From: Chloroflexota bacterium
GTDB taxonomy: Bacteria > Chloroflexota > Anaerolineae > Aggregatilineales > UBA2796
DNA: 19,905 bases
Direction: 5' to 3'
NCBI GenBank assembly: GCA_003695215.1
Contig: RFIM01000028.1
Span: forward strand, 1-19,905
Part shown: one piece after another, positions 1 through 7,637 of the stretch
Numbering within the stretch: position 1 is the stretch's first letter
Layout of the letters: the number at the start of each line of letters is the position of its first letter
Notes under the pieces: generated by a model
Database searches by the model: none
The model's input: only the letters and a program-made list of their open reading frames with translations
Told to the model about the DNA's origin: nothing
Position numbers and translations under genes: made by a program

Positions 1-85
1 ACGCCGATATCGAGCCGATCGAGATGGCTATGAGCGGAGTCGAACGTAAGAGATTGACGACTTTTCCACCGAGTGAGCATTATCA

Positions 86-125
86 CGAGCCTCTGCCTTT
101 ACCTTATCGCAAAGGCACAGGCTCG
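86..125 (-). terminator. long imperfect stem-loop downstream of the GH3 gene
   Basis: The bases at 86-100 and 111-125 are inverted copies of each other over 15 positions with a single mismatch, around a 10-base loop. The structure begins about 30 bases after the stop codon of the minus-strand GH3 gene, where a 3' end would be expected. There is no T-run on either side, so it does not meet the usual picture of an intrinsic terminator. It may act as a 3' end stabiliser or a weak terminator. The rest of 1-155 shows no gene or RNA that I recognise. Confidence 0.4.
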
Positions 126-155
126 GCAAGCGGCGCTCAGCGCTCTCAACAGACG

Positions 156-1793
156 CTAAGGCAAGCTGAATGTGCCCTTAGATGGAAAGGCGCCATACAG
201 CACCGCACAAGCGGCGCGGAAGGCCTCAGGGTAGGGATTGAAGAGCGTCACGTAGCCTGCAGGCTGGATGCCCTGCAGGGCATCATAGGGACTTTGCAAA
301 GCGACCACGACAGTCTTTTGTGGCGCGAAGGTGTTCACAAGGCGCGCTTGCAGTGGATATTCGTCGATGTTGAAACTGAAAACAACGGCGACGTCCACTT
401 GCGCGTTGATTTCGCGCGCAATGGCGAGCTCGTCCTCAGTTGGCACGAGCGAGTAGGCTAGGCGACGCGTCAGCGCGCCATACACGCCACAGACATTGGG
501 CAGCGAGCTATAGACACCGGGATAGATCAGGCCGATCTTGAGCCGTTGCGGATCGAGCGGCAGGAGAGCGGGCGCTGGGCGCACCACAGTCACAGTGCGC
601 AGGTAAATCGATTCGAGGGCGGCCCGATGCGCAGCGCTCTGCACGCGCTCAGCGGCACTCAGCTCGTCAAGCGCCTGCCAGGTCAGCAAGCCGTATTTGG
701 CCTTCAGCCGCAGGATTCGGCGCACCGATTCGTCAATTTGCGCGCGCGGGATCGCGCCGCTGAGCACAGCCTCTAGGAGCGCGCGCTTCATGCTCAGCTG
801 CTCGCTAAGCGGCAGGTTCGGGCCAGTTGCCAGCATATCGACGCCTGCCTGCACAGCACGCACTGCTGCCTGGGCAGGTGTGAAGCCTTGGCGGATGCCG
901 CCCATATCCATGGCGTCAGTGATGATCACGCCTTTGAAGCCGAGCTCACCGCGCAGCAAGCCGCTCACGATTGGCTTTGAGAGCGTAGCGGGCAAGTTCG
1001 GCGTCGGATCGAGGCTCGGCACACTTAAGTGCGCTACCATGACCACTTCGGCGTCGGCGGCAATGCCATAGCGGAATGGCAGTAGCTCGCGCTCAAGCTG
1101 CTGACGGTCAAGGGCCACAGTGGGCAGTGCAAGGTGCGAATCGGCTGCGGCGCCGTGACCTGGAAAGTGCTTGAGCGTGGCGATCACGCCGCTCGCTTGC
1201 AGAGCGCGCACATAAGCGGCCACTGCTTCACCGACGCGCTTGGCATCATGGCCCAGGACGCGCTTGCTCATGAAGCGCCCTTCAGGATGGTACAGGTCAG
1301 CCACAGGCGCAAAGTTCATGTTCACGCCGACAGCGCGCAGCTCAGTGGCCGTCATGCGCGCCACTAGGGCAGTCTGCTCAAAGGGCATGGCGCTCAGCGC
1401 CGTTCCCCATGGGAATGACGTGAAGCCGTCGTTCAGACGCTGAACCGTGCCGCCTTCTTGGTCAGTTGCGATCAGCAGCGGCACTTTGGCGCCGATCTGA
1501 ACTGCGAGCGCCTGCCAGGCATTTGTCGAGCGCGTCACAGCCGCAGGCGAGACGCCGTTGGAAGCGAAGACGCCGACGCCGCCAGGCATCATTTGGCGCA
1601 TGAACTGGCGGCTGGCTTCGTTCAGCCCTTCGCCAAAGAAGCTGACCATGAACAGCTGCCCGAGGCGCACTTCGAGCGGCATTTGTGCCAGCAAGGCTTC
1701 AACGCGCTGCTCCAGCTCATCCTGAGCCTGTGCAAAGTTCATCGGCCCGCCTAGCATGGCTAGAAGGCTCAACAAAAGCAACAGACGATGCAT
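156..1793 (-). CDS. secreted glycoside hydrolase family 3 protein, beta-N-acetylhexosaminidase (NagZ-like)
   Basis: This 545-residue protein starts with a signal peptide (MHR, a leucine run, then AQA-Q near residue 24), so it is probably exported. Residues about 35-370 form a GH3 barrel. The N-acetylglucosaminidase signature KHFPGHG lies at 208-214, followed by the D218-S-H220 acid/base dyad typical of the NagZ subfamily. ITDAMDM at 291-297 supplies the expected nucleophile D293, and ATDQEGG is at 109-115. The family removes terminal N-acetylhexosamine from peptidoglycan fragments or other glycans. At 545 residues it is much longer than cytoplasmic E. coli NagZ (about 340); residues 400-545 form an extra C-terminal alpha/beta domain of the GH3-C type. 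The ATG start is fixed by the signal peptide, although the upstream ribosome-binding site is weak (GAAAGA). It is transcribed alone, 210 bases downstream of acs. The exact substrate is not visible in the sequence. Confidence 0.9.
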   Translation of the reverse strand: MHRLLLLLSLLAMLGGPMNFAQAQDELEQRVEALLAQMPLEVRLGQLFMVSFFGEGLNEASRQFMRQMMPGGVGVFASNGVSPAAVTRSTNAWQALAVQIGAKVPLLIATDQEGGTVQRLNDGFTSFPWGTALSAMPFEQTALVARMTATELRAVGVNMNFAPVADLYHPEGRFMSKRVLGHDAKRVGEAVAAYVRALQASGVIATLKHFPGHGAAADSHLALPTVALDRQQLERELLPFRYGIAADAEVVMVAHLSVPSLDPTPNLPATLSKPIVSGLLRGELGFKGVIITDAMDMGGIRQGFTPAQAAVRAVQAGVDMLATGPNLPLSEQLSMKRALLEAVLSGAIPRAQIDESVRRILRLKAKYGLLTWQALDELSAAERVQSAAHRAALESIYLRTVTVVRPAPALLPLDPQRLKIGLIYPGVYSSLPNVCGVYGALTRRLAYSLVPTEDELAIAREINAQVDVAVVFSFNIDEYPLQARLVNTFAPQKTVVVALQSPYDALQGIQPAGYVTLFNPYPEAFRAACAVLYGAFPSKGTFSLP

Positions 1794-1971
1794 GATAGCG
1801 ATCTTTCAAGGCAAGCTCACGCCAGGTGAGGACTAGCAACTGCTCTCAAGTTGAACCTGAAGGTGCGGAAAAGTCAAGTCTTGCGCACGGGCACGCCATT
1901 TTCGCAGCCCATCAGCCTTATGGCGACTCAGCCGCTTGTGCTTTTGGCAAGCGCGCCGAGCAGCGCTGAAA

Positions 1972-1995
1972 TGCCGTGCGCAGACGCGCACGGCA
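1972..1995 (-). terminator. stem-loop after acs, probable terminator
   Basis: A perfect 10-base-pair stem (1972-1981 with 1986-1995) closes a 4-base loop (agac). It starts nine bases after the acs stop codon, reading on the minus strand. Only a short TTTC follows the stem, so the U-tract is weak. Its position and GC-rich stem suggest a terminator or 3' processing element for acs. The remainder of the gap to the GH3 gene (1794-1971) holds no clear promoter or ORF. Confidence 0.55.
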
Positions 1996-2003
1996 AGCTG
2001 CGT

Positions 2004-3914
2004 TCATTCCTCGAGCGTGCTGAGATCGCCTTCTGGCTGGCCGAGCGCGCGCGCCTTGAGCACGCGGCGCATGATCTTGCCGCTGCGCGTCTTCGGCAAG
2101 GCGCTGACGAACTCGATCTTGGCAGGCACGGCAATCGGTCCGACTTCATGGCGCACGTGATCCTTGAGCGCTTCCTCAAGGGCAGGCGAAGGCTCGTAGC
2201 CTTGCCGCAGAATGCAGTAGGCGTGAATGACGTTGCCCTTCAGCTCGTCAGGCAGGCCAATGGCAGCCGCCTCTGCCACAGCTGGATGGCTGACCAAGCC
2301 CGACTCGACCTCAGCTGTGCCCAGCCGATAGCCGCTGACCTTGATCACATCATCAATGCGCCCGATGATCCAGATGTAGCCATCTTCGTCCTTGCGCGCC
2401 GAATCGCCTGTCAAGTACCAGCCTTGCTTGGCAAATTTGCTCCAATACTGGCGAATGTAGCGATCAGGATCGCCGTAGACAGTGCGCAGCATGCCAGGCC
2501 ACGGCTTCTTGATGACCAACAAGCCATCTTGACCAGCTGGCACGCTGTTGCCTTCTTCATCCACGACGTCGGCGATGATTCCTGGCAGCGGTCGTGTGGC
2601 GCTGCCAGGCTTGAGCGGCGTGATTGGCAGCGGCGCGATCATGAAGCCGCCTGTCTCAGTTTGCCACCAGGTATCCATGATCGGGCAGCGCTTCTTGCCG
2701 ATCACCTCATAAAACCACTTCCAGGCCTCAGGATTGATCGGCTCGCCGACTGAGCCGAGCAGCCGCAACGAAGAGAGATCATGGCGATTAGGCCAGGCCG
2801 AGCCAAAGCGCATCAGGCCGCGAATAGCCGTCGGCGCTGTATACATGACTGTGATACCGTAGTACTCGACCAGCTTCCACCAGCGATTCGGATACGGATG
2901 CGTCGGCGCGCCTTCGTACATGAAGCTTGTGGCGCCGAGGATAGTCGGCGCATAGACGATATAGCTATGGCCAGTGATCCAGCCTGGATCAGCGGCACAC
3001 CACCAACGATCCTCATCCTGCAGGTCAAAAACATTGCGCAGGGTCGTGCTGACGTAAACTGCGTAGCCGCCGTGCGTGTGTAAGATGCCCTTCGGCTTGC
3101 CTGTGGTGCCGCTGGTGTAGAGGATGAAGAGCGGGTCTTCAGCATCCATCACTTCAGTCTCACACTTGGTGCTGGCAATGGGCAACGTCATCAAGTCGTG
3201 CCACCAGTAGTCGCGATCGGGCTCCATAGGAATCTCATGGCCTGTGCGCTTGAGCACGACCACGTGCTCCACCACAGGCGAGCGCCGCACAGCCTCGTCG
3301 GCGATCTTCTTCAGCTCCACGATCTGGCCGCGCAGCCAAGCGCCATCTTGCGTGATCAAAACGCGGCTCTGCGCGTCGTCGATGCGATCGGCCAGCGCCT
3401 GCTCCGAGAAGCCGCCATAGACGACGCTATGCACAGCGCCGATCTTGGCGCAGGCCAGCATAGCGATCACTAGCTCCGGCACGCGCCCCATGTAAATAGT
3501 GACTCGGTCGCCTTTGCGCACGCCTAAAGAGCGCAGGACGTTGCCGAATTTGTTCACCTCTTGCCAGAGGCGGTAATAGCTGTAAGTGCGTTGATCGCCT
3601 GGCTCGCCTTCCCAGATCAGCGCCAACTTATTCTTGCGCCACGTCTTCACGTGCCGATCCAAGGCGTTGTGCGCAATGTTGATCTGGCCGCCCACGAACC
3701 ATTGGTAAAACGGCGCACGCGATGTCTCCAGCACTTTATCCCAGCGTTTGTACCACTCGAGGGTCTCGGCTTGCTCTGCCCAGAAGCCTTCTGGGTCTTC
3801 GGCAGCGCGGCGATAGAGCGCGTCGTAGTCCTTGACGATCGCTCGCGCGATCACTTCAGGCGCAGGCATGTAAAGCTCTGCAGTATTGGCAGCGGGCTGT
3901 GCGGCGTCGGTCAT
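2004..3914 (-). CDS. acs: acetyl-CoA synthetase (AMP-forming acetate-CoA ligase)
   Basis: This 636-residue protein activates acetate to acetyl-AMP and then acetyl-CoA in the cytoplasm, for acetate scavenging. An N-terminal ACAS segment (about 28-85) is followed by the AMP-binding domain with YTSGTTGKPKG at 266-276, WWQTETGG at 416-423 and the hinge region GRIDDVIKVSGYR at 518-530. The C-terminal domain carries the catalytic lysine K613 in RSGKIMRR, the site that protein acetyltransferases modify in studied Acs enzymes. The length matches the family (about 640-660). The ATG has a good ribosome-binding site (AAGGAG, spacer 8). A promoter candidate lies 60-90 bases upstream and a hairpin follows the stop, so the gene is probably monocistronic. 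The Trp in WWQTETGG fits acetate preference over longer acyl groups. No acetyltransferase for K613 lies next to it, though a GNAT protein is encoded about 11 kb away. Confidence 0.96.
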   Translation of the reverse strand: MTDAAQPAANTAELYMPAPEVIARAIVKDYDALYRRAAEDPEGFWAEQAETLEWYKRWDKVLETSRAPFYQWFVGGQINIAHNALDRHVKTWRKNKLALIWEGEPGDQRTYSYYRLWQEVNKFGNVLRSLGVRKGDRVTIYMGRVPELVIAMLACAKIGAVHSVVYGGFSEQALADRIDDAQSRVLITQDGAWLRGQIVELKKIADEAVRRSPVVEHVVVLKRTGHEIPMEPDRDYWWHDLMTLPIASTKCETEVMDAEDPLFILYTSGTTGKPKGILHTHGGYAVYVSTTLRNVFDLQDEDRWWCAADPGWITGHSYIVYAPTILGATSFMYEGAPTHPYPNRWWKLVEYYGITVMYTAPTAIRGLMRFGSAWPNRHDLSSLRLLGSVGEPINPEAWKWFYEVIGKKRCPIMDTWWQTETGGFMIAPLPITPLKPGSATRPLPGIIADVVDEEGNSVPAGQDGLLVIKKPWPGMLRTVYGDPDRYIRQYWSKFAKQGWYLTGDSARKDEDGYIWIIGRIDDVIKVSGYRLGTAEVESGLVSHPAVAEAAAIGLPDELKGNVIHAYCILRQGYEPSPALEEALKDHVRHEVGPIAVPAKIEFVSALPKTRSGKIMRRVLKARALGQPEGDLSTLEE

Positions 3915-3976
3915 TGCTCAAACTCCTTGGCAAACTTTTTAGCCTAACAATAGTCAATTCTGATGGGATAACCTAG

Positions 3977-4004
3977 ATTATGCGCAAAAAGCGCGCTCAG
4001 GCAA
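3977..4004 (-). promoter_or_regulatory. candidate acs promoter
   Basis: On the minus strand TTGCCT (4004-3999) and CATAAT (3982-3977) are separated by 16 bases. This resembles a housekeeping sigma promoter and would give a leader of about 55 bases before the acs ATG. It was found by eye only. Confidence 0.5.
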
Positions 4005-4017
4005 GTTTGGGCAAGGC

Positions 4018-4704
4018 TCATGAGTAAAGCACGGAATCGGGCAGTTTGGCCAGGCCTGCCTTGCGCAGCCACTTGGCATATTTGCTGTAGAAATGTACCC
4101 AGAAGGCGCTCAGGCGCGTGCGCGGCACTGCGTGGCTCAAAGCACGCCTGAAGGACTCGGCATCCTCAAATGGCGGCATCTCTAGCAAGGCGCGCCCAAG
4201 CTCGTAGGGCAGGTGCGCATCCGAGCCGACTGTGCACAACTTGTGCCGCGCCCGTGCGAAGGCCAGCGCCTTGGCGTTATCTTCGGCGAACAAGCAGCGC
4301 GCATTGAAGCCTTCGATAGCATCCACTAGCGGCAGGATGCGCACCAAATTCGGCTCAGCCCAAGCGCCCTTGCGCAAGCGATCGAAAGGATGTGAGACGC
4401 TGATGAAGGCGCCTTGTTGCCGCAAGCGTTCGATGGTCGCTTCAGGCGAGAGAAAAGGCGGCACACTCTCTTGGACGAAGTACGCCAAGAGCTCGCCTTG
4501 CGTCGTCATGATCTCTTCGCCAACGATGATGCGCTCGGGCGCTAGGCGCGCCAACTGCAAGGCGCCTTCGGCCGTATTGTGATCCGTAACCGCGACCTTG
4601 TCCAATTTGCGCCGCTCGCAGGCGCGCAAAAAGGCTTCAAAGCCGGTCAAGCTATCCAGCGAATAAAGCGTATGGCTATGCAGCTCCACGCGCCATTGCG
4701 TCAT
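4018..4704 (-). CDS. PHP-domain metal-dependent phosphoesterase
   Basis: A 228-residue PHP protein, a single domain with no polymerase attached. Metal-binding motifs appear in family order: ELHSHT (H9, H11), VTDHN (D41, H42), GEE (E63, E64), SHPFD (H105) and GSDAH (D162, H164). Members hydrolyse phosphate esters such as nucleoside 3',5'-bisphosphates or histidinol phosphate; the motifs do not tell which substrate applies here. The chosen ATG is preceded by GAGGG at a suitable distance; an in-frame TTG six codons earlier would bury that site. The C-terminal 35 residues are basic and aromatic (FWVHFYSKYAKWLRKAG) and might contact a membrane or nucleic acid, which is speculative. The gene is divergent from osmC. 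Confidence 0.85.
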   Translation of the reverse strand: MTQWRVELHSHTLYSLDSLTGFEAFLRACERRKLDKVAVTDHNTAEGALQLARLAPERIIVGEEIMTTQGELLAYFVQESVPPFLSPEATIERLRQQGAFISVSHPFDRLRKGAWAEPNLVRILPLVDAIEGFNARCLFAEDNAKALAFARARHKLCTVGSDAHLPYELGRALLEMPPFEDAESFRRALSHAVPRTRLSAFWVHFYSKYAKWLRKAGLAKLPDSVLYS

Positions 4705-4738
4705 CAGTGGCCCTCGCTTCAAGTCTGCTCAGCCTGAG

Positions 4739-4768
4739 ATTATGCCGCGCTCAGCCTGTGTTTGGCAA
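4739..4768 (-). promoter_or_regulatory. candidate promoter of the PHP gene
   Basis: On the minus strand TTGCCA (4768-4763) and CATAAT (4744-4739) are 18 bases apart. Its -35 box lies on the same bases as the -35 box of the divergent osmC promoter. Confidence 0.55.
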
Positions 4769-4791
4769 AAGTGCGCACTTCAGGCGATAAT
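4762..4791 (+). promoter_or_regulatory. candidate osmC promoter with a palindromic operator
   Basis: TTGGCA (4762-4767) and GATAAT (4786-4791) are 18 bases apart, giving a leader of about 30 bases. The spacer contains the perfect 12-base palindrome AAGTGCGCACTT (4769-4780), a plausible repressor site. The -35 box is shared with the divergent PHP promoter. Confidence 0.55.
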
Positions 4792-4829
4792 CAGTGCAGA
4801 CTGGCTTCTCAAGACGGGAGAGAGACGAC

Positions 4830-5270
4830 ATGAGCGATATCGAACGCAGCGCCACTGCCACTTGGCATGGCACGCTCCGCGAAGGCACAGGCCATCTCAG
4901 CACGCAGAGCGGCACGCTGAACAACACGCCCTACACTTTTGTCACGCGCTTTGAGCAAGCGCCTGGCACCAACCCTGAAGAGCTGATCGCCGCGGCTGAG
5001 GCAGGCTGCTTCACTATGAACATTGCCGCTGTGCTCGGTCGCCATGAGATTCAAAACGTCCGCGTGACTACAACGGCTGTCTGCGTGCTGAGCCAAGTGG
5101 AAGGCGGCCGCAAGATCACTAAGATCAAGCTGATCACACGCGCCAAAGGCGACGGCCTGAGCCTTGAGACCTTCCAAAAGGTGGCTGAGGACGCCATGAA
5201 GAATTGCATCATCTCGCGCGCCTTAGGCGGCGTGGATGAATTCGAGCTGGACGCGGCCCTAGAGGCCTGA
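4830..5270 (+). CDS. osmC: OsmC-family organic hydroperoxide reductase
   Basis: At 146 residues this matches OsmC (about 143). Thiol peroxidases of this family reduce organic hydroperoxides with two conserved cysteines. Here these are C60 in EELIAAAEAGCFTMN and C126 in MKNCIISRAL. The sequence GTNPEELIAAAEAGCF and the later ITKIKL segment resemble OsmC more than Ohr, which is why the osmC symbol is used. The ATG is preceded by GGGAGAGA at good distance; a GTG twelve codons upstream has no such site. It is transcribed from its own promoter, divergent from the PHP gene, and ends one base before the stop of the convergent C39/TPR gene. The enzyme would be cytoplasmic, with no signal peptide. A second peroxidase (bcp) lies about 10.6 kb away. 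Confidence 0.93.
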   Translation: MSDIERSATATWHGTLREGTGHLSTQSGTLNNTPYTFVTRFEQAPGTNPEELIAAAEAGCFTMNIAAVLGRHEIQNVRVTTTAVCVLSQVEGGRKITKIKLITRAKGDGLSLETFQKVAEDAMKNCIISRALGGVDEFELDAALEA

Positions 5271-5271
5271 C

Positions 5272-6567
5272 TCAGGGCACTTGCCCGCCGCGCACTAAGT
5301 TCAGGGCGTGCACCGCCGCTGAGTGGTTCGGATTGAACCGCACAGCGGCGTCTAGATCGGCATAAGCCTCTTGCCACAAGCCTAGCGCCGCTTTGGCGAT
5401 ACCGCGATAGTAGAAGGCCTCTTCCACAGCGCCTTTGGCGCTCTCAATGACCAACTCGGCCAGTGTGATGACCTGCTGATAGTTGCCGCTGCGATAGTAC
5501 GCCTCAAATGGCGTGAATTGGTACCACAGCATGCGGAACGGAATCGCCTCAGGTAGGCTGAAGGCACGATCGAAGGCGAGTGCCGCCTCCAGGTAGCGCC
5601 CTAGCGCTGTGAAGCTGCTGCCCAAGTTGAACCAGGCGAAGGGATTGTTGGGCTGTAGCGCCGCTGCCTCGCGCGCTCGGTCGAGCGTATAGCGCCGATT
5701 GTAGTCTTCATTCCAATGGTCGCCCAGAATGCCCATCAGCTCGCGCTCGCGCGATGTTTGATAGACCACGATGTAGATGCGATTGAAGTGGCTCCACAGC
5801 TCATCCAGCACCTCGTAACGCTCATTGGTCTCGCCCTTGTAGGTATCTAGCTTGTAGAGCCTGCCGAGATTGTCGTCGTAGCCAATGATGGTCAGATAGT
5901 GGCCGATCCAGCCTTGTTGCGGATTATCGGGATCGTAGAAGCCTGTCTCCAGCAAGACTACGAATTTATTGGCTACCAGCTGGCGGACGAGCCGCATATC
6001 GCCGCCTGTGCGCACAATGGCGCGTAGGTAACCGTTAGTGCGGCTGTTGACGTAATCCGCCAGCTCTTGTGGGCTGACATTTTTATCGGGCGGGCTTGGC
6101 TTTAGGGCACCTGCCACACTATCTTGTGGATCGTTCCAGCCGTAGAAGCGCATCGCCTGCACTAGATTAGCGGGCCCGCAGTTATTGAACTTTTGTGGCT
6201 CCCACTGCGCGCCTTGCAGGCGATAGCTGCTCGGCAGCGGCGTCCAGGCCAGCACAGGCGTCGGCGTGGCCTGAAAGGCGATGGGCACAATGGCGCTGAG
6301 CGGCGTCGCTGTCGGTGTGGCAGTTGGCGCATCAGGCGTCAGCAGGCTCGAGAAGTCCAGCGAAGCTGTGGCTACAGGCGTTGGGATGCGGAAAGGAATC
6401 TCTGTGGCGCGCAAGGGCGAGAGAAACGGCAGGTAGCGGATGACACGATCCTGATCAACGACATTCAAGCGTTGAAAAATAAAGATACCGATTGCGCTCG
6501 CCAAGAGCGCGACGCCAACTGCAGCCAACAGCAAGCGCACTAGCCAACGTCTTTTCACTGCCGTCAT
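5272..6567 (-). CDS. membrane-anchored C39-like cysteine peptidase with TPR repeats
   Basis: The 431-residue protein has an N-terminal membrane anchor or uncleaved signal (about 11-31), a Thr/Pro-rich extracellular linker (about 61-110, TPTATPTATP), a papain-like C39_2 domain (about 118-270), and TPR-like repeats (about 300-425). The catalytic set fits the family: Q125 and C130 in PQKFNNCGPANL, H223 in WIGHYLTIIGYD, and D241 in YKLDTY. Such domains cleave or bind peptides outside the cell; the TPRs suggest a protein partner. It is not next to an ABC exporter, so bacteriocin leader processing is unlikely. The start is uncertain: at the ATG the AAAGG has no spacer, whereas the GTG three codons later sits eight bases after AAAGGA. 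A minus-strand promoter candidate and a small dyad lie upstream. It is convergent with osmC with a one-base gap. Confidence 0.85.
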   Translation of the reverse strand: MTAVKRRWLVRLLLAAVGVALLASAIGIFIFQRLNVVDQDRVIRYLPFLSPLRATEIPFRIPTPVATASLDFSSLLTPDAPTATPTATPLSAIVPIAFQATPTPVLAWTPLPSSYRLQGAQWEPQKFNNCGPANLVQAMRFYGWNDPQDSVAGALKPSPPDKNVSPQELADYVNSRTNGYLRAIVRTGGDMRLVRQLVANKFVVLLETGFYDPDNPQQGWIGHYLTIIGYDDNLGRLYKLDTYKGETNERYEVLDELWSHFNRIYIVVYQTSRERELMGILGDHWNEDYNRRYTLDRAREAAALQPNNPFAWFNLGSSFTALGRYLEAALAFDRAFSLPEAIPFRMLWYQFTPFEAYYRSGNYQQVITLAELVIESAKGAVEEAFYYRGIAKAALGLWQEAYADLDAAVRFNPNHSAAVHALNLVRGGQVP

Positions 6568-6593
6568 CCTTTGCTATCGCCTACTCGAATTGA

Positions 6594-6628
6594 ATAGGCA
6601 TAGTATAGCCTATGCTCGGCTGATCCAA
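6594..6628 (-). promoter_or_regulatory. candidate promoter and dyad for the C39/TPR gene
   Basis: On the minus strand TTGGAT (6628-6623) and TATACT (6607-6602) are 15 bases apart, a tight but usable spacing. An inverted repeat, ATAGGC (6594-6599) and GCCTAT (6608-6613), brackets the -10 box and could be an operator. Confidence 0.45.
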
Positions 6629-6657
6629 GCGCTGCTGGCTAGGCGCTCAGGCTACGC

Positions 6658-7188
6658 TCAAGCGCTCGGCGCACTGCTCAGGCGATCTTCCCAGCGCGGA
6701 CGCTGTGTGTTATCCACGATCAAGATGCGTGGATTGGCGCGCAGCGCGGCACGATCTAGCCGCTTGATCGTGTTCAAGAGCACATCGAGCTGGAAGGGCT
6801 TGACAAAAAACAGGTCGCAATCCACAGCGACCGCTTGGGCCACAGTCAGCGGATCGTCATTGGCGCTGCACATGATCAGCGCGATGCCTTGATCCTGTGC
6901 ACGGATGCGCTGCGCCACTTCAAGGCCGCTGATATCGGGCAGATCGATATCCAAGAAGGCAAAAGCGAAGCGATTGGCTGCGCATAGGCGCAGCGCTTGC
7001 TCGCCATTATGCGCTTCGCAAAAGGGCAGTTGCGCCATATCGAAGGCGATGCTCAACAACATGCGATTGGCGTCATCATCGTCCAAAAGCAAGGCGCGAT
7101 GCTCATAGGTACGCGGTTCACCAGGCTGATCGGTCATGATTGGCGCTCTCTGCGGTCTTCCCAAGTGCTTTACGATCAAATCGTTCAT
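6658..7188 (-). CDS. receiver-only response regulator (second in the kinase operon)
   Basis: A 176-residue protein with one CheY-like receiver (about 30-148). The acidic pocket is DDDD (36-39), the phospho-acceptor is D80 in FAFLDIDLP, the switch residue is S108 in IMCSAN, and K130 lies in FFVKPF, so it should be phosphorylatable. No DNA-binding, enzymatic or other output domain follows; about 25 residues of Arg-rich tail remain. The ATG has AGGAG at good spacing, and this site overlaps the stop of the preceding receiver gene, so translation is probably coupled. An alternative ATG lies 17 codons in. It probably works as a phosphorelay intermediate or a diguanylate-cyclase or motor-type partner switch, with the kinase two genes upstream as likely donor (inference from gene order). 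Confidence 0.88.
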   Translation of the reverse strand: MNDLIVKHLGRPQRAPIMTDQPGEPRTYEHRALLLDDDDANRMLLSIAFDMAQLPFCEAHNGEQALRLCAANRFAFAFLDIDLPDISGLEVAQRIRAQDQGIALIMCSANDDPLTVAQAVAVDCDLFFVKPFQLDVLLNTIKRLDRAALRANPRILIVDNTQRPRWEDRLSSAPSA

Positions 7189-7199
7189 TGCAGTAGCTC

Positions 7200-7613
7200 C
7201 TAGTGCGATTCCCAGACTCGTTCGCCTGCCAGCAAGCGTTGAATGCAGTACGGAAAGCGATCGAAATTGAGCGGCTTGGCCAAAAAGCCGTCGAAGCCTG
7301 CCTCCTCGGCGCGCTTCACATCCTCGGGCATGACCTGCGCGGTCATGGCAGCGATGGGCGTCTCGGCGAAGCGCGGATCGGCGCGCAGCTGCCTGAGGAT
7401 GTAGTAGCCATCTTGGTTGTCAGGCAGCCGCAGGTCTAGCAAGACCAGATGAATGGGCGGCAAGGCATCCAGGCAAGCCTTGAGTTGCTTCCAAGAGGCA
7501 AAGGCATGCACGCGCTGAATGCCAATCAGGTTGAGCATCGCCACAGTCAGCGTGGTGTTCAACGGCTCATCTTCCACCAGCAACACAGTCGTCTCGGCTT
7601 TAGGATCAGACAT
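7200..7613 (-). CDS. receiver-only response regulator (first in the kinase operon)
   Basis: A 137-residue single receiver domain: E15-D16 in LLVEDEP, phospho-acceptor D60 in LVLLDLRLP, switch T91 in AAMTAQ, and K113 in FLAKPL. There is nothing after the receiver except a short tail (ERVWESH), so it is of the CheY/Spo0F type. It lies directly after the kinase gene and before a second receiver 11 bases on. The start was placed at the ATG with AGAGG upstream. A GTG seven codons earlier, three bases after the kinase stop, is a second possibility. It differs clearly in sequence from its neighbour, so this is not a recent duplication. Confidence 0.9.
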   Translation of the reverse strand: MSDPKAETTVLLVEDEPLNTTLTVAMLNLIGIQRVHAFASWKQLKACLDALPPIHLVLLDLRLPDNQDGYYILRQLRADPRFAETPIAAMTAQVMPEDVKRAEEAGFDGFLAKPLNFDRFPYCIQRLLAGERVWESH

Positions 7614-7637
7614 GCTCGCGCGCCTCTGCCACACAGC

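Noticed and set aside
31..50. GGAGTCGAACG resembling a tRNA T-loop
   Set aside because: No acceptor or anticodon stem can be made around it on either strand.
24..461. Plus-strand open frame of 145 codons at the left edge
   Set aside because: It lies mostly over the 3' end of the GH3 gene on the other strand and has no recognisable domain; it is an antisense shadow.
1851..2753. Plus-strand open frame of 300 codons opposite acs
   Set aside because: The sequence is Arg/Ala/Leu-rich and resembles no family, and acs on the other strand is certain.
3983..3995. GCGC-AAAAA-GCGC hairpin after the PHP gene as a terminator
   Set aside because: Only four base pairs, and the A/T run is in the loop rather than after the stem.
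5272..6567. C39 domain as a bacteriocin-processing exporter
   Set aside because: No ABC transporter membrane or ATPase domain is fused or adjacent, and no leader peptide gene is seen.
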